From SBAX01 sp964421865 (GTDB lineage Bacteria > Planctomycetota > Phycisphaerae > UBA1845), in contig CAYQZH010000065.1 in NCBI GenBank assembly GCA_964421865.1, positions 1-15,970 of the forward strand: 15,970 bases of DNA. Reading direction: 5' to 3'. Below the pieces are notes generated by a model that was given only the letters and a program-made list of their open reading frames with translations, was not told where the DNA came from and did no database searches. This document shows, one piece after another, positions 7,497 through 14,572 of the stretch. Numbering within the stretch: the first letter of the stretch is position 1; the number at the start of each line of letters is the position of its first letter. Position numbers and translations under genes: made by a program.

Positions 7497-8117
7497 TTGA
7501 GTAAGATCAAGGCGACGAACATCACCTGGCACGAGGGGCACGTCAGCCGCGAGGAACGGGAAAAGCTGCTCAAACAAAAGGGTGTGCTGATCTGGTTCAC
7601 GGGGCTGAGCGGGTCGGGCAAGAGCACCATCGCCTACACCCTCGAACACGCCCTCGTGCAGCGCGGGCACCTTTGCTACGTTCTCGACGGCGACAACATC
7701 CGCCACGGGCTGAACAAGAACCTGGGCTTCTCCGCCGAGGACCGGGCGGAGAACATCCGCCGCATCGGCGAGGTGGGTAAGCTCTTCGTCGACGCGGGCC
7801 TCATCACCATGACCTCATTCATCAGTCCCTATCGCGCCGATCGCGACGCCGCTCGCGCCACCCTGGGGCCGGGCAACTTCTTCGAGGTCTTCTGTGACAC
7901 GCCCATCGAGGTCTGCGAGCAGCGCGACCCCAAGGGCCTCTACAAAAAGGCCCGCGCCGGCGAACTCAAGGGCTTCACCGGCATCGACGACCCCTACGAA
8001 GCACCCCTCAAGCCCGAACTGGTGATCGACAACTCCCAGTGTACTCCGCAGCAGGCGGCCGTGATGCTGGTCGAGGTGCTCGAAAAGGCGGGCAAGATTC
8101 CGGCGTTGACGGATTGA
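7497..8117 (+). CDS. cysC: Adenylylsulfate (APS) kinase
   Basis: A 206-aa cytoplasmic kinase that phosphorylates adenosine 5'-phosphosulfate to PAPS, the donor for sulfate reduction or sulfotransferases. P-loop G-L-S-G-S-G-K-S is at 36-43, the D-G-D-N-I-R-H-G-L motif at 64-72, then F-I-S-P-Y-R, and the lid-like segment Y-K-K-A-R-A-G-E-L-K-G-F-T-G-I-D-D-P-Y-E. Length is normal for CysC. I chose the TTG at 7497 because AGGAG (7485-7489) lies seven bases upstream and the protein then starts where the family does. An in-frame upstream ATG at 7374 would lie before the promoter and add non-homologous residues. An ATG at 7492 is out of frame and stops after two codons. No cysD, cysN or reductase gene is nearby, so it stands alone here. 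Confidence 0.95.
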   Translation: MSKIKATNITWHEGHVSREEREKLLKQKGVLIWFTGLSGSGKSTIAYTLEHALVQRGHLCYVLDGDNIRHGLNKNLGFSAEDRAENIRRIGEVGKLFVDAGLITMTSFISPYRADRDAARATLGPGNFFEVFCDTPIEVCEQRDPKGLYKKARAGELKGFTGIDDPYEAPLKPELVIDNSQCTPQQAAVMLVEVLEKAGKIPALTD

Positions 8118-8120
8118 TGA

Positions 8121-8150
8121 TCGACTTATCCTCTCCCGGTCGGGTATGCT
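8121..8150 (+). promoter_or_regulatory. Possible promoter for beta-propeller gene
   Basis: TCGACT (8121-8126) and TATGCT (8145-8150) with an 18-base spacer. A start near 8157 would exclude the ATG at 8146 and fit the ATG at 8185, which has AAGGGG upstream. The match is weak. Confidence 0.35.
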
Positions 8151-8184
8151 TTTTGGCCCCGTCGGCGAGCAAGGGGCTTGGTGT

Positions 8185-9393
8185 ATGAACGTTCGTTCAA
8201 ACAGGACGATTCGGTGGTTCGGCGCCGTTGTCTTCATGACCGCTCTGACGGTCCGGTCGGTCGCCGCGGACTGGCCGAACTTCTTGGGGCCGCGGTACGA
8301 CGGAAAGAGCGACGAGAAGGGTTTTAAGACGAATTGGACCGAGCCGCTCAAGCTGGTGTGGGAGCGGAATGTGGGATCGGCGTTCAGTTCCTTCGCCTGC
8401 GTGGGCAATCGGGTCTACACGGGCGGGGCGCAGGACAAGCAACAAGTCCTCTATTGCCTCAACGCCGACACCGGGGAAGTGATCTGGCAGAAACCGTTCG
8501 AGAAGGAGTACCGCAACGGGCACGGCGACGGCACGCGGGCCACGCCGACGGTCAACGACGGCCGCGTGTACATCCTCGGGGCGTACGGGCGACTGCTGTG
8601 CGCGGACGCCGACACCGGTGCCGAGGTATGGCGCCAACAGTTCAGTCACGAGCCGACGTGGGCCTATGCCGGGTCGGTGTTGATCGAGGGTGATCTCGCC
8701 ATTGCCTCGGCGGGAAAGGACGACGGAGCGATCGTCGCGTTCAACAAGAAAACGGGCGACCCGGTATGGAAGTGCGGCGACGATCCGGTCGGTTACGCGA
8801 CGCCGTATCCATTCACCTTCAACGGGCAGCGATACATCGTCGGATTCATGGGCAATTCGGCCTTGATCGCGGAGGCGAAGACGGGGCGCGAAGTCTGGCG
8901 AATGCCGTGGAAGACGGACTGGGACGTCAACGCGGCCAGCCCGATCTTTTCCGACGGATACCTATTTCTCACCTCGGGCTACACCACGGGTTGCGCCTTG
9001 CTGAGGCTCGCGGCGGACGGGGACAAGTTGACCTCGACGACGGTGTGGAAGAGCGACGTGCTGATGAACAAGTTCCAGTCGTGTATCTTGCACGAGGGGA
9101 CGCTGTACGGCAGCGATCAGAATGCGCTCAAGTGTGTGGACTTCCTGACCGGGCAGGAACATTGGAAGAAGCCGCGAATGCGCAATGGAACGCTGATCCT
9201 CGCCGATGGGTACCTGCTGCTGCTCACCGAAGGCGGACAACTGCAAATTGCCAAGCCGTCGACCGAGGACTTCGCACCCGTGTCCACGGCCGACATCCTC
9301 ACCGGCCGGTGCTGGACGATCTCGGTGCTGAACAACGGCCGACTCTTCGCGCGGAACCTCGATCGGGTCGTCTGTTTCGACCTGCGCGGGTAG
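8185..9393 (+). CDS. Secreted PQQ-like beta-propeller repeat protein
   Basis: A 402-aa exported protein. Its signal peptide (about 1-28) ends S-V-A-A|D-W, and mature W-P-N-F-L-G-P-R-Y-D-G-K-S is the N-terminal signature of a large planctomycete family. Repeated blade motifs such as L-N-A-D-T-G-E-V-I-W, A-D-A-D-T-G-A-E-V-W, F-N-K-K-T-G-D-P-V-W, A-E-A-K-T-G-R-E-V-W and V-D-F-L-T-G-Q-E-H-W follow the PQQ/BamB-type consensus, suggesting a seven- or eight-bladed propeller. No enzyme active site is recognisable. Such proteins may be scaffolds or quinoprotein-like, and the substrate is unknown. I chose the ATG at 8185 for its upstream AAGGGG at eight bases and because it starts the signal peptide directly. 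It lies 67 bases after cysC and may have its own weak promoter. No partner is evident. Confidence 0.9.
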   Translation: MNVRSNRTIRWFGAVVFMTALTVRSVAADWPNFLGPRYDGKSDEKGFKTNWTEPLKLVWERNVGSAFSSFACVGNRVYTGGAQDKQQVLYCLNADTGEVIWQKPFEKEYRNGHGDGTRATPTVNDGRVYILGAYGRLLCADADTGAEVWRQQFSHEPTWAYAGSVLIEGDLAIASAGKDDGAIVAFNKKTGDPVWKCGDDPVGYATPYPFTFNGQRYIVGFMGNSALIAEAKTGREVWRMPWKTDWDVNAASPIFSDGYLFLTSGYTTGCALLRLAADGDKLTSTTVWKSDVLMNKFQSCILHEGTLYGSDQNALKCVDFLTGQEHWKKPRMRNGTLILADGYLLLLTEGGQLQIAKPSTEDFAPVSTADILTGRCWTISVLNNGRLFARNLDRVVCFDLRG

Positions 9394-9493
9394 TTTGCAA
9401 CGACACGCCCTAGAAATTGCCATATTCGGCCATGGTGAGCCCTCGGACTGCGACCGCTTGCCCACGTCGCGGGCGCCGATTACGGTAGCGGCG

Positions 9494-10828
9494 ATGGACA
9501 AGTCGTCAGATGCCGCCGCGTCCACGCCCCTGCATCGCTGGAAGGACTGGCTGGGGATCAATTCATCGACGTTGGCGCTCCTGGGCACCATCCTTCTGGT
9601 CACGGCGGCGACGGAGCTGTGGGCGCCGCTGGTTCCGCAGTATCTGAAGGCCATCAAAGAGCGGGCGGGCGGCGGCGAGGCCAAGATGATCCTCCTCGTC
9701 GGGCTGTACGGCTTCTACCGCGACGCGCTGGAGGCGATCAATTACTACGCCGGCGGGGCGATCGCCGGGCGCTTCAACACGCGGCGCTCGTTGCTGCTGT
9801 TCAATGTGCTGCCCCTCGTGGGGTTGGGCGTCCTGTTTCTGTGGGACTCGGTCATCGGCGTCTTCGCGGCGATTCCCTTCATCTTCGCCTGGGACAGCAT
9901 CGCGGGACCGGCGACCATCACCGTGGTCGGCGACGCCCTGCCGCCCGATCGGCGGACGATGGCCTTCTCGCTTCAAGCCATCTTTCGCCGCGTCTCACGG
10001 ATCCTGGCCTATTGTATTAGCGCCCCGCTGATCTGGTGGTTGGGGCGCATCAACGGGGTTCGAACGGACGCGCTGATCGCGGTGGTGCTAGTGCTGGCCG
10101 CCGCAGCGGTTCAATACCGTTTCATGCGCACCGCCAGTCGTGACAAGGTGATGGCACTCAAGCGCCCACGACACCTGTTGCGGCACTTCGGCCCCGATCT
10201 CAAACGATTGCTCGCCGCCGATGTGTTCGCCCGCTGGGCGGAAGGGTTGGCCGGACCGCTCATCATCCTCTACTGCGTCCCGATTCTGGCCGGCAACCAG
10301 GAGAAGGGGACGGCGCTGTACCAGTCCCTTCTGCTCAACATTCAAGCCATCACCAATATCGTGCTCTACGTCGTGATCGGTCCGTTGGCCAGCCGAGAGG
10401 GGTTGGCGAAAAAACCGTACATCGGGCTGACCTTCTTGTTCTTCGCCCTGTTCCCGGTCAGCTTGATTCTCCTGGGCCCCACACTCGGTGCGCTCGGGTT
10501 GGCGGTGGCGTTCGTCATCGGCGGCCTTCGCGAGCTCGGTGAACCGGCGCGGAAGGCGATGGTGGCGGACCTCGTTCCTCCCGACGTGCGCACCCAGGCC
10601 ATCGGATTGTATTGGAGCGTACGAAGCCTCGCCGTCATGTGGGCGTCCCCCGTCGGCGCGGTTCTTTGGGTCCTCGGCGACCGTTGGCGGGCGGGGTTCG
10701 GGCCGATCCTCGCGTTCGGAGCCGCCGGAGCGGTCGGACTCATCGGGGTCGTCGTGTTCTTTGCAAACTTCGGCCGCACCCCAACCGCACATCCGCGCTT
10801 TGCGTCCCATCGGGACGCCCGACCGTAG
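9494..10828 (+). CDS. Major facilitator superfamily transporter
   Basis: A 444-aa inner-membrane protein with about 12 hydrophobic segments, for example T-L-A-L-L-G-T-I-L-L-V-T-A-A near residue 26, A-L-I-A-V-V-L-V-L-A-A-A-A-V, and G-L-I-G-V-V-V-F-F-A-N-F at the end. The cytoplasmic loop after the second or third helix reads G-R-F-N-T-R-R-S (92-99), a degenerate form of MFS motif A. A repeat of a similar loop, P-P-D-V-R-T-Q-A-I-G-L, appears in the C-terminal half, mirroring P-P-D-R-R-T-M-A in the first. The substrate cannot be read from sequence. I chose the ATG at 9494, giving a short basic/hydrophilic N terminus. The 33 codons of the longer frame from 9395 lack a ribosome site and look non-coding. 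Only a weak GGTAG precedes the chosen start. Gap to the previous gene is 100 bases. Confidence 0.85.
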   Translation: MDKSSDAAASTPLHRWKDWLGINSSTLALLGTILLVTAATELWAPLVPQYLKAIKERAGGGEAKMILLVGLYGFYRDALEAINYYAGGAIAGRFNTRRSLLLFNVLPLVGLGVLFLWDSVIGVFAAIPFIFAWDSIAGPATITVVGDALPPDRRTMAFSLQAIFRRVSRILAYCISAPLIWWLGRINGVRTDALIAVVLVLAAAAVQYRFMRTASRDKVMALKRPRHLLRHFGPDLKRLLAADVFARWAEGLAGPLIILYCVPILAGNQEKGTALYQSLLLNIQAITNIVLYVVIGPLASREGLAKKPYIGLTFLFFALFPVSLILLGPTLGALGLAVAFVIGGLRELGEPARKAMVADLVPPDVRTQAIGLYWSVRSLAVMWASPVGAVLWVLGDRWRAGFGPILAFGAAGAVGLIGVVVFFANFGRTPTAHPRFASHRDARP

Positions 10829-10849
10829 CCCAGGACCTTCAGTCCTGGG
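10829..10849 (+). terminator. Hairpin directly after the MFS stop codon
   Basis: CCCAGGAC (10829-10836) pairs perfectly with GTCCTGGG (10842-10849) over the 5-base loop CTTCA, starting at the base after the stop codon. No T tract follows, so it is not a classical intrinsic terminator. It may protect the 3' end or be another interspersed palindrome. Confidence 0.4.
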
Positions 10850-10871
10850 ATCACCGACCCCCAACAACATT

Positions 10872-10910
10872 CCCCTCTCCCTCCGACGGAGAGGGGCAGG
10901 GGGTGAGGGT
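10872..10910. repeat. CCCTCTCCC / GGGAGAGGG palindromic repeat, copy 2
   Basis: CCCCTCTCC (10872-10880) pairs perfectly with GGAGAGGGG (10888-10896) over a 7-base loop, followed by the G-rich tail CAGGGGGTGAGGGT. It is related to the element at 61-104. It sits between convergent genes, a common place for such repeats. Confidence 0.65.
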
Positions 10911-10958
10911 GCTCGTTCTAATCTCTGCCCGTCGCGCTTTGTTCGCAACCGAACGAGC
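10911..10958. repeat. Inverted repeat between convergent genes
   Basis: GCTCGTTC (10911-10918) is the exact reverse complement of GAACGAGC (10951-10958), with 32 bases between. It lies just beyond the stop codon of the minus-strand gene ending at 10971, so it could serve as a weak bidirectional terminator. The loop is long and the function uncertain. Confidence 0.35.
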
Positions 10959-10970
10959 CTTCTGTGTGTC

Positions 10971-11765
10971 TCAGTGGCCGGGGTTGCTGGGGCTCAAGAC
11001 AGTTTTCACCAGATCGGCTATGGCCGTAATCGTCGGAAGTGCTTGAACGAGCGCTCCCCCAAGCTTTCTTAGGCGACTCGGGTCTGGTTGTTGTTTGGCC
11101 GACTCCGCTTTAAGATCCTCCAAGTGACGCCGCGCCGCGTCATTCCGTGAACCGTTAACCAATCCCTCCAATTTAATCAGAGCGTCAACCGCTGCCGGGG
11201 AGAACCCCTCGTTGACCTGGTTGAGCGAGCCACCGACGCTGAGCCGGGTCGCGAGGTTCAATCCTTGATTGTCGTGAATGTCGTCACCCGCTACATATTT
11301 CTCGATGTTAACCGTCAGCCTCCTCTCGTCACCGTCCGCCCCGCCAGCTTGCCCGCCGCCGGGTCGCGGCATTTCTAGTTTCGCGGCCACGTCAGGGTAC
11401 AGTTCCCAAAACCACGGCAACAACTCCACCATGAGCGGATCGCTTTGGTCGCTCATCCGTCGGGCAATCGCGGTGATGTCCGGCTGCACAATTGACTCCT
11501 TGGGGTTGTCCGGGTCGCGGCGATTCCATTGGCTCCAAATGCATCCCGTACCGGCCCGGTGAAGGTACTTCCATACATCCTCCATCCCGAGTCCCGTACG
11601 CTTGGAAATAAACCGATTGACAGCAGTCTGAACATCCTCGCGTGAACACGCGCGCTCAATGGCCTCAGCGTCGGTTGGGACGGGGTGGTTTTGTTCTTCG
11701 ACCGCAAAGCAGCACACCCGCCTGCAAAACTCGGAAATGTGGATCGTCGATTCGACCGAGGGCAC
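10971..11765 (-). CDS. Unrecognised protein with Gly-rich linker and helical, hydrophobic C terminus
   Basis: I do not recognise this protein. With a GTG start at 11765 (GGAG ten bases upstream) it has 264 aa. A TTG at 11912 would give 313 aa, but that start overlaps the -35 box of the divergent promoter and has no ribosome site. No signal peptide is visible. Residues about 1-130 contain Cys and Trp-rich segments (F-C-R-R-V-C-C-F, G-C-I-W-S-Q-W-N, L-L-P-W-F-W-E-L-Y-P). A Gly-rich linker (136-145) separates these from V-N-I-E-K-Y-V-A-G-D-D-I-H-D-N (152-166), probably beta-rich, and then from charged helices with Q-Q-P-D-P-S-R-L-R-K-L. The end is a hydrophobic segment (A-L-P-T-I-T-A-I-A-D-L-V-K-T-V-L). 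This 'GD..N + helices + hydrophobic tail' plan reminds me of C-terminal modules in bacterial conflict or effector-associated proteins, a weak resemblance. It is divergent from the secreted protease gene. GC is lower than in dnaE. Confidence 0.65.
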   Translation of the reverse strand: MPSVESTIHISEFCRRVCCFAVEEQNHPVPTDAEAIERACSREDVQTAVNRFISKRTGLGMEDVWKYLHRAGTGCIWSQWNRRDPDNPKESIVQPDITAIARRMSDQSDPLMVELLPWFWELYPDVAAKLEMPRPGGGQAGGADGDERRLTVNIEKYVAGDDIHDNQGLNLATRLSVGGSLNQVNEGFSPAAVDALIKLEGLVNGSRNDAARRHLEDLKAESAKQQPDPSRLRKLGGALVQALPTITAIADLVKTVLSPSNPGH

Positions 11766-11873
11766 GGCGCACGCACTCCAAGGCGGGCCGGTCCGCGCGG
11801 TGTCGATGGTAGGTGCAGCACTAACACCGGCCCGGACCGTTCGGCGAGCCGTCGCCCGCTCACCCGTGACAGC

Positions 11874-11902
11874 AGCGTACGCAGCAAAGCGCGTGTAGTC
11901 AA
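11874..11902 (-). promoter_or_regulatory. Possible promoter for the minus-strand unknown gene
   Basis: On the minus strand TTGACT (11902-11897) lies 17 bases from TACGCT (11879-11874). The -35 match is good, the -10 poor. If real, it fits the GTG start at 11765 and excludes the TTG at 11912. Confidence 0.25.
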
Positions 11903-11906
11903 CGCC

Positions 11907-11936
11907 TTGCAAGAAGGGCGAACCGTTCGCTATAAT
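11907..11936 (+). promoter_or_regulatory. Sigma70-type promoter for the protease/TPR gene
   Basis: TTGCAA (11907-11912) and a consensus TATAAT (11931-11936) are separated by 18 bases. The predicted transcript start is about 11943, leaving a leader near 44 bases that contains GGGGAGG (11973-11979) before the ATG at 11987. This is the best -10 box I found in the window. Confidence 0.65.
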
Positions 11937-11986
11937 GCGGCTGCGTTACGTCTCGACGTGTCGTCGATTTTTGGGGAGGCTGGGTT

Positions 11987-13693
11987 ATGTCGCGTTCTCC
12001 ATCGGTTCTGCCGCTCCTCCTGGTGGCTACCCTTGGGAGTCGGTGGGTCTTGGCACAGGTGTCCCCATCCCCCGCGCTGACACCCTCGCAACTATTCGAA
12101 AAGGCGTCTCCATGCGTCGTGAAGATTGTCGTCATGGACGAGGACGATCGGGTCATCGCCACCAGTTCGGGCTTCATCATCCCCCGGCGAGAGCTTGGAC
12201 AGCACGCGAAGCCAGATGACACATTCACCAACAACTATGTTTATGTTGTTACCAATCACCATGTGATCCGCAATGCGGTCAACGCGAGGGTCGAACTCGT
12301 GACACCGAGGACCGAGGAGGCACCGCCAAAGGAACCCTCGGAGCGGGCGAATCAGGTGCTTTACGGACCGGTCATCCGGGTCGTCTTCGAAGATGAGCGT
12401 TCGGACTTGGCGGTTCTCCGAGTTTGGGGCAAGCAGGAGAGCGTCTTGGAGCTTTCTGACGATCCGCTCCCACCGATCGGGACACCCGTCTACGTAATCA
12501 GCAGCCCGGAAGGGTTGCACAACACGCTTAGCGAAGGCCTCATCAGCGGCTACAGGGAGCGCGACGACGGCGACAAGCGAATTCAGATCACGGCACCCAT
12601 CAGTTCCGGTTCAAGCGGCGGTCCCCTCTTCACACCCGATGGCAAAGTAATCGGCATCGTCGTAGGCACTCTTTCCGAGGGACAGAATCTGAACTTTGCG
12701 GTGCCGGTGAGCGCGCTGAAACGGGTTCTCGGCGGGTCGGGATCGGACCGCGCCCTTTGGCAGGGGACCAGTATTACTGAAGAGGAAGAGAGCGAGTGGC
12801 GTGTAGCGGAGATCTTCGGCAAGGGTTTCCGCGAGAGCCAGAGGGAAGGAAGGGCATGGGTCGGCGGGGAGCAGCTGGGTTTACTTCACGATGGGCTCGA
12901 TCAGTATCGGAGCGACGACCCTGCGACGCGCTGCGGTGCAGCGCAAACGCTCCAGCGCGCGTCACAGGCAAAGCCCAGCCGCGAGTACGAGTACCTTGCG
13001 TACTTCCTGCTCGGAAAAAGCCTCTCTCAACGCTCGTACTGTCTGCAGTGCATCATTCAACGGGACTTGGCCACAAATGACGAATTGCGCGCGAAATGCT
13101 ACGATCCCGCAATTACGCTGCTTAAGAAAAGCACTCAGCTTAACCCCAAGTTCTCCCCCGCGTTCGCACGCCTCGCTGACGTGTATCTCGGAACCGGCAA
13201 GTACCCCGAGGCGCTCGTCGCCGCCGAGTTTCTCGTGGCGCTCGTCCCGAATTGTTGGGAGGCCTACATGATACGGGGCAAAGCGTTCGCACATCTTGCA
13301 CGAATCGGTGCGGCCGACGATGACTTTGCCACCGCGGCGAGGCTTCGACCGGGCTGGTTCGATCTTCACAGCCAGGTTTCCTATGCGTATCATCATATCG
13401 GAGAACTCCGTAGGGCTCTCGACGCCTCTATGACGGCGCTTTCGTTGCCTCCACCAACGGACGAAAAAGAGTTGGAAATCAGGCAGCAATACCGGCTGTT
13501 TGTCTGGTACAACACGGGTCTGATATATGAACAGCTCGGCGATCTTGAGAATGCCGCACGCGCCTTCGAGGAGGCGAGTCGCCTAAGCCCTGGTAGGCTT
13601 CGAGCACCGGACATCGAACGTCGAATTGCCCGTTGTCGAGCGGGCTTGCCGGGGGACGGTATAGGGACTTACGAGTTAGTCGGGCCGAAGTAG
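11987..13693 (+). CDS. Secreted trypsin/HtrA-like serine protease with C-terminal TPR repeats
   Basis: A 568-aa exported protein. The signal peptide (1-23) ends V-L-A|Q. The S1C-type protease domain (about 35-250) has a complete triad: His92 in T-N-H-H-V-I, Asp140 in R-S-D-L-A-V-L and Ser210 in G-S-S-G-G-P-L-F. The late motif N-L-N-F-A-V-P-V-S-A-L is typical of HtrA/trypsin-2 proteins. No PDZ domain follows. Instead residues about 373-540 form four or five TPR units, e.g. P-A-F-A-R-L-A-D-V-Y-L-G-T-G-K-Y-P-E-A-L and N-T-G-L-I-Y-E-Q-L-G-D-L-E-N-A-A-R-A-F-E-E-A, probably for protein binding. The ATG has GGGGAGG seven bases upstream. GC is visibly lower than in neighbours (30 of 60 bases in 13081-13140). 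Substrate unknown. The signal peptide places it outside the cytoplasm, unlike proteases of intracellular defence systems. Confidence 0.9.
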   Translation: MSRSPSVLPLLLVATLGSRWVLAQVSPSPALTPSQLFEKASPCVVKIVVMDEDDRVIATSSGFIIPRRELGQHAKPDDTFTNNYVYVVTNHHVIRNAVNARVELVTPRTEEAPPKEPSERANQVLYGPVIRVVFEDERSDLAVLRVWGKQESVLELSDDPLPPIGTPVYVISSPEGLHNTLSEGLISGYRERDDGDKRIQITAPISSGSSGGPLFTPDGKVIGIVVGTLSEGQNLNFAVPVSALKRVLGGSGSDRALWQGTSITEEEESEWRVAEIFGKGFRESQREGRAWVGGEQLGLLHDGLDQYRSDDPATRCGAAQTLQRASQAKPSREYEYLAYFLLGKSLSQRSYCLQCIIQRDLATNDELRAKCYDPAITLLKKSTQLNPKFSPAFARLADVYLGTGKYPEALVAAEFLVALVPNCWEAYMIRGKAFAHLARIGAADDDFATAARLRPGWFDLHSQVSYAYHHIGELRRALDASMTALSLPPPTDEKELEIRQQYRLFVWYNTGLIYEQLGDLENAARAFEEASRLSPGRLRAPDIERRIARCRAGLPGDGIGTYELVGPK

Positions 13694-14098
13694 CCGATCA
13701 CCTGAACCAGCTCGTAGCCCGTAGCCCCCCGATCGCCCCGCAACGCCCCTTCCCCCGATCATCCGTCACGTTATTGATGCGAAGAAGGTGCGCGCACACG
13801 CTGAAACGAGGGACGCGGCGGAAAACGCTGGATTTCCAAACGAACCCACCGCGAAATTCGTAAGGCGTTGTAGACAAAGGTGTTACGGAAAATGACCGCC
13901 CATCCGAAAGCCAAACCAAAGCCACCGAAAGCCAAATCAAGCCCAGGTGCCCCGGCGCGCCGGGACCGCCCGGCCTCCTCCGGCTTGTCCTGCCATCGGT
14001 GTTTCGACTTCTCGGCGTTTCAGTGTTTCAGACCCAATTCGACAATCGGCAACCCCGCTCGCCTTCCCGCGGTTCCGCTCAAAGAGCGGACTCCGGTG
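13694..14098. other. Gene-poor stretch with small repeats
   Basis: I find no convincing gene. An open frame from ATG 13892 begins M-T-A-H-P-K-A-K-P-K-P-P-K-A-K, encoded by a direct repeat of CCGAAAGCCAAA (13904-13915 and 13925-13936, 21-base period). It then runs through repeat DNA into the hicA gene on the other strand and has no good ribosome site. It could be a remnant of a lysine-rich protein. A perfect 14-base palindrome (CCCGGCGCGCCGGG) lies at 13951-13964. Near 14007-14052 the sequence becomes interspersed-repeat-like. Confidence 0.5.
14039..14052. repeat. Direct repeat TCGACAATCGGCAA, left copy
   Basis: This 14-base word is identical to 14722-14735, and the two copies flank the hicBA genes. 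Ten bases of it (TCGACAATCG) also occur at 4027-4036 in the hairpin upstream of dnaE. It probably belongs to a planctomycete interspersed repeat family. Confidence 0.6.
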
Positions 14099-14323
14099 TC
14101 ATTTCGCGGCCAGCAGCACCTCGACGGTCACCCCGATGTCCTTGGCAATCTGCCGTAGGAGGATGGGGGAGATATCTCGCCCGCGATGAAAGGGCACGGT
14201 CGTGCACCGCCCGTCGGGATGGCGGAATTGTTTGTGGGACCCCCGTTGACGGACTTCGATGAAGCCCAGGGAAACCAGCCTCTCCACCACCTCCCTGGGT
14301 TTAAGCACCGGAGCTTTGGCCAT
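14099..14323 (-). CDS. hicA: HicA-family mRNA interferase toxin
   Basis: A 74-aa protein of normal HicA length with a double-stranded-RNA-binding-like fold that cleaves mRNA without a ribosome. Residues show the family pattern: K-P-R-E-V-V-E-R-L-V-S-L-G-F (8-21), R-Q-R-G-S-H-K-Q-F-R-H (25-35) with His30 as the expected catalytic residue, T-V-P-F-H (42-46), and I-S-P-I-L-L-R-Q-I-A-K-D-I-G-V. The ATG at 14323 lies two bases after the hicB stop, so translation is likely coupled to the antitoxin. No strong ribosome site is visible. Upstream in-frame codons overlap hicB and are not coding. The toxin appears intact. Confidence 0.93.
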   Translation of the reverse strand: MAKAPVLKPREVVERLVSLGFIEVRQRGSHKQFRHPDGRCTTVPFHRGRDISPILLRQIAKDIGVTVEVLLAAK

Positions 14324-14325
14324 CG

Positions 14326-14535
14326 TCAGGCGATATCCACATTTTGGATCCCCACGAAATGCGTATCCGATGGCGGCTGCCCGTCCTCTAGGAGCATCTC
14401 GATGACCTCGCGGAGGTTCTGGCTCAACTCGTCGAGGGTCCGACCCTGCGAGTGCGCTCCTGGAAACCCGGGGACGTGGCCGACGAACAGCCCCGTCTCC
14501 GGGCAACGTTCAATAACGGCGGTGTACGTTGCCAT
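14326..14535 (-). CDS. hicB: HicB-family antitoxin, short form
   Basis: A 69-aa protein with the HicB/UPF0150 fold: Y-T-A-V-I-E (4-9), G-L-F-V-G-H-V-P-G-F-P-G-A-H-S-Q-G-R-T (15-33), then the helix L-D-E-L-S-Q-N-L-R-E-V-I-E-M-L-L. It would bind and neutralise the HicA encoded just downstream. Typical longer HicB proteins add a ribbon-helix-helix or HTH DNA-binding domain, which is absent here, so direct autoregulation through this protein is not evident. I chose the ATG at 14535, which starts the domain. An ATG six codons upstream (14553) is possible but has no better ribosome site. The antitoxin-before-toxin order is common for this short type. Confidence 0.9.
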   Translation of the reverse strand: MATYTAVIERCPETGLFVGHVPGFPGAHSQGRTLDELSQNLREVIEMLLEDGQPPSDTHFVGIQNVDIA

Positions 14536-14543
14536 CGCTGAGA

Positions 14544-14572
14544 AGATTAGCATTCGAAAGGTATGGTGTCGA
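14544..14572 (-). promoter_or_regulatory. Possible promoter for hicBA
   Basis: On the minus strand TCGACA (14572-14567) lies 17 bases from TAATCT (14549-14544). The transcript would start almost at the hicB ATG (14535), which fits the lack of a ribosome site and suggests a leaderless mRNA. The -10 match is moderate. Confidence 0.3.

Noticed and set aside
9395..9493. Upstream extension of the MFS transporter
   Set aside because: No ribosome site, and the residues do not resemble an MFS N terminus.
10971..11912. Assigning the unknown gene and the protease to a known defence system
   Set aside because: The resemblance to conflict-system modules is only in general plan, and the protease is exported; no nuclease, NTPase or TIR domain is present.
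13698..13940. A minus-strand 80-codon frame after the protease gene
   Set aside because: No ribosome site, no domain, and it overlaps repeat-like DNA.
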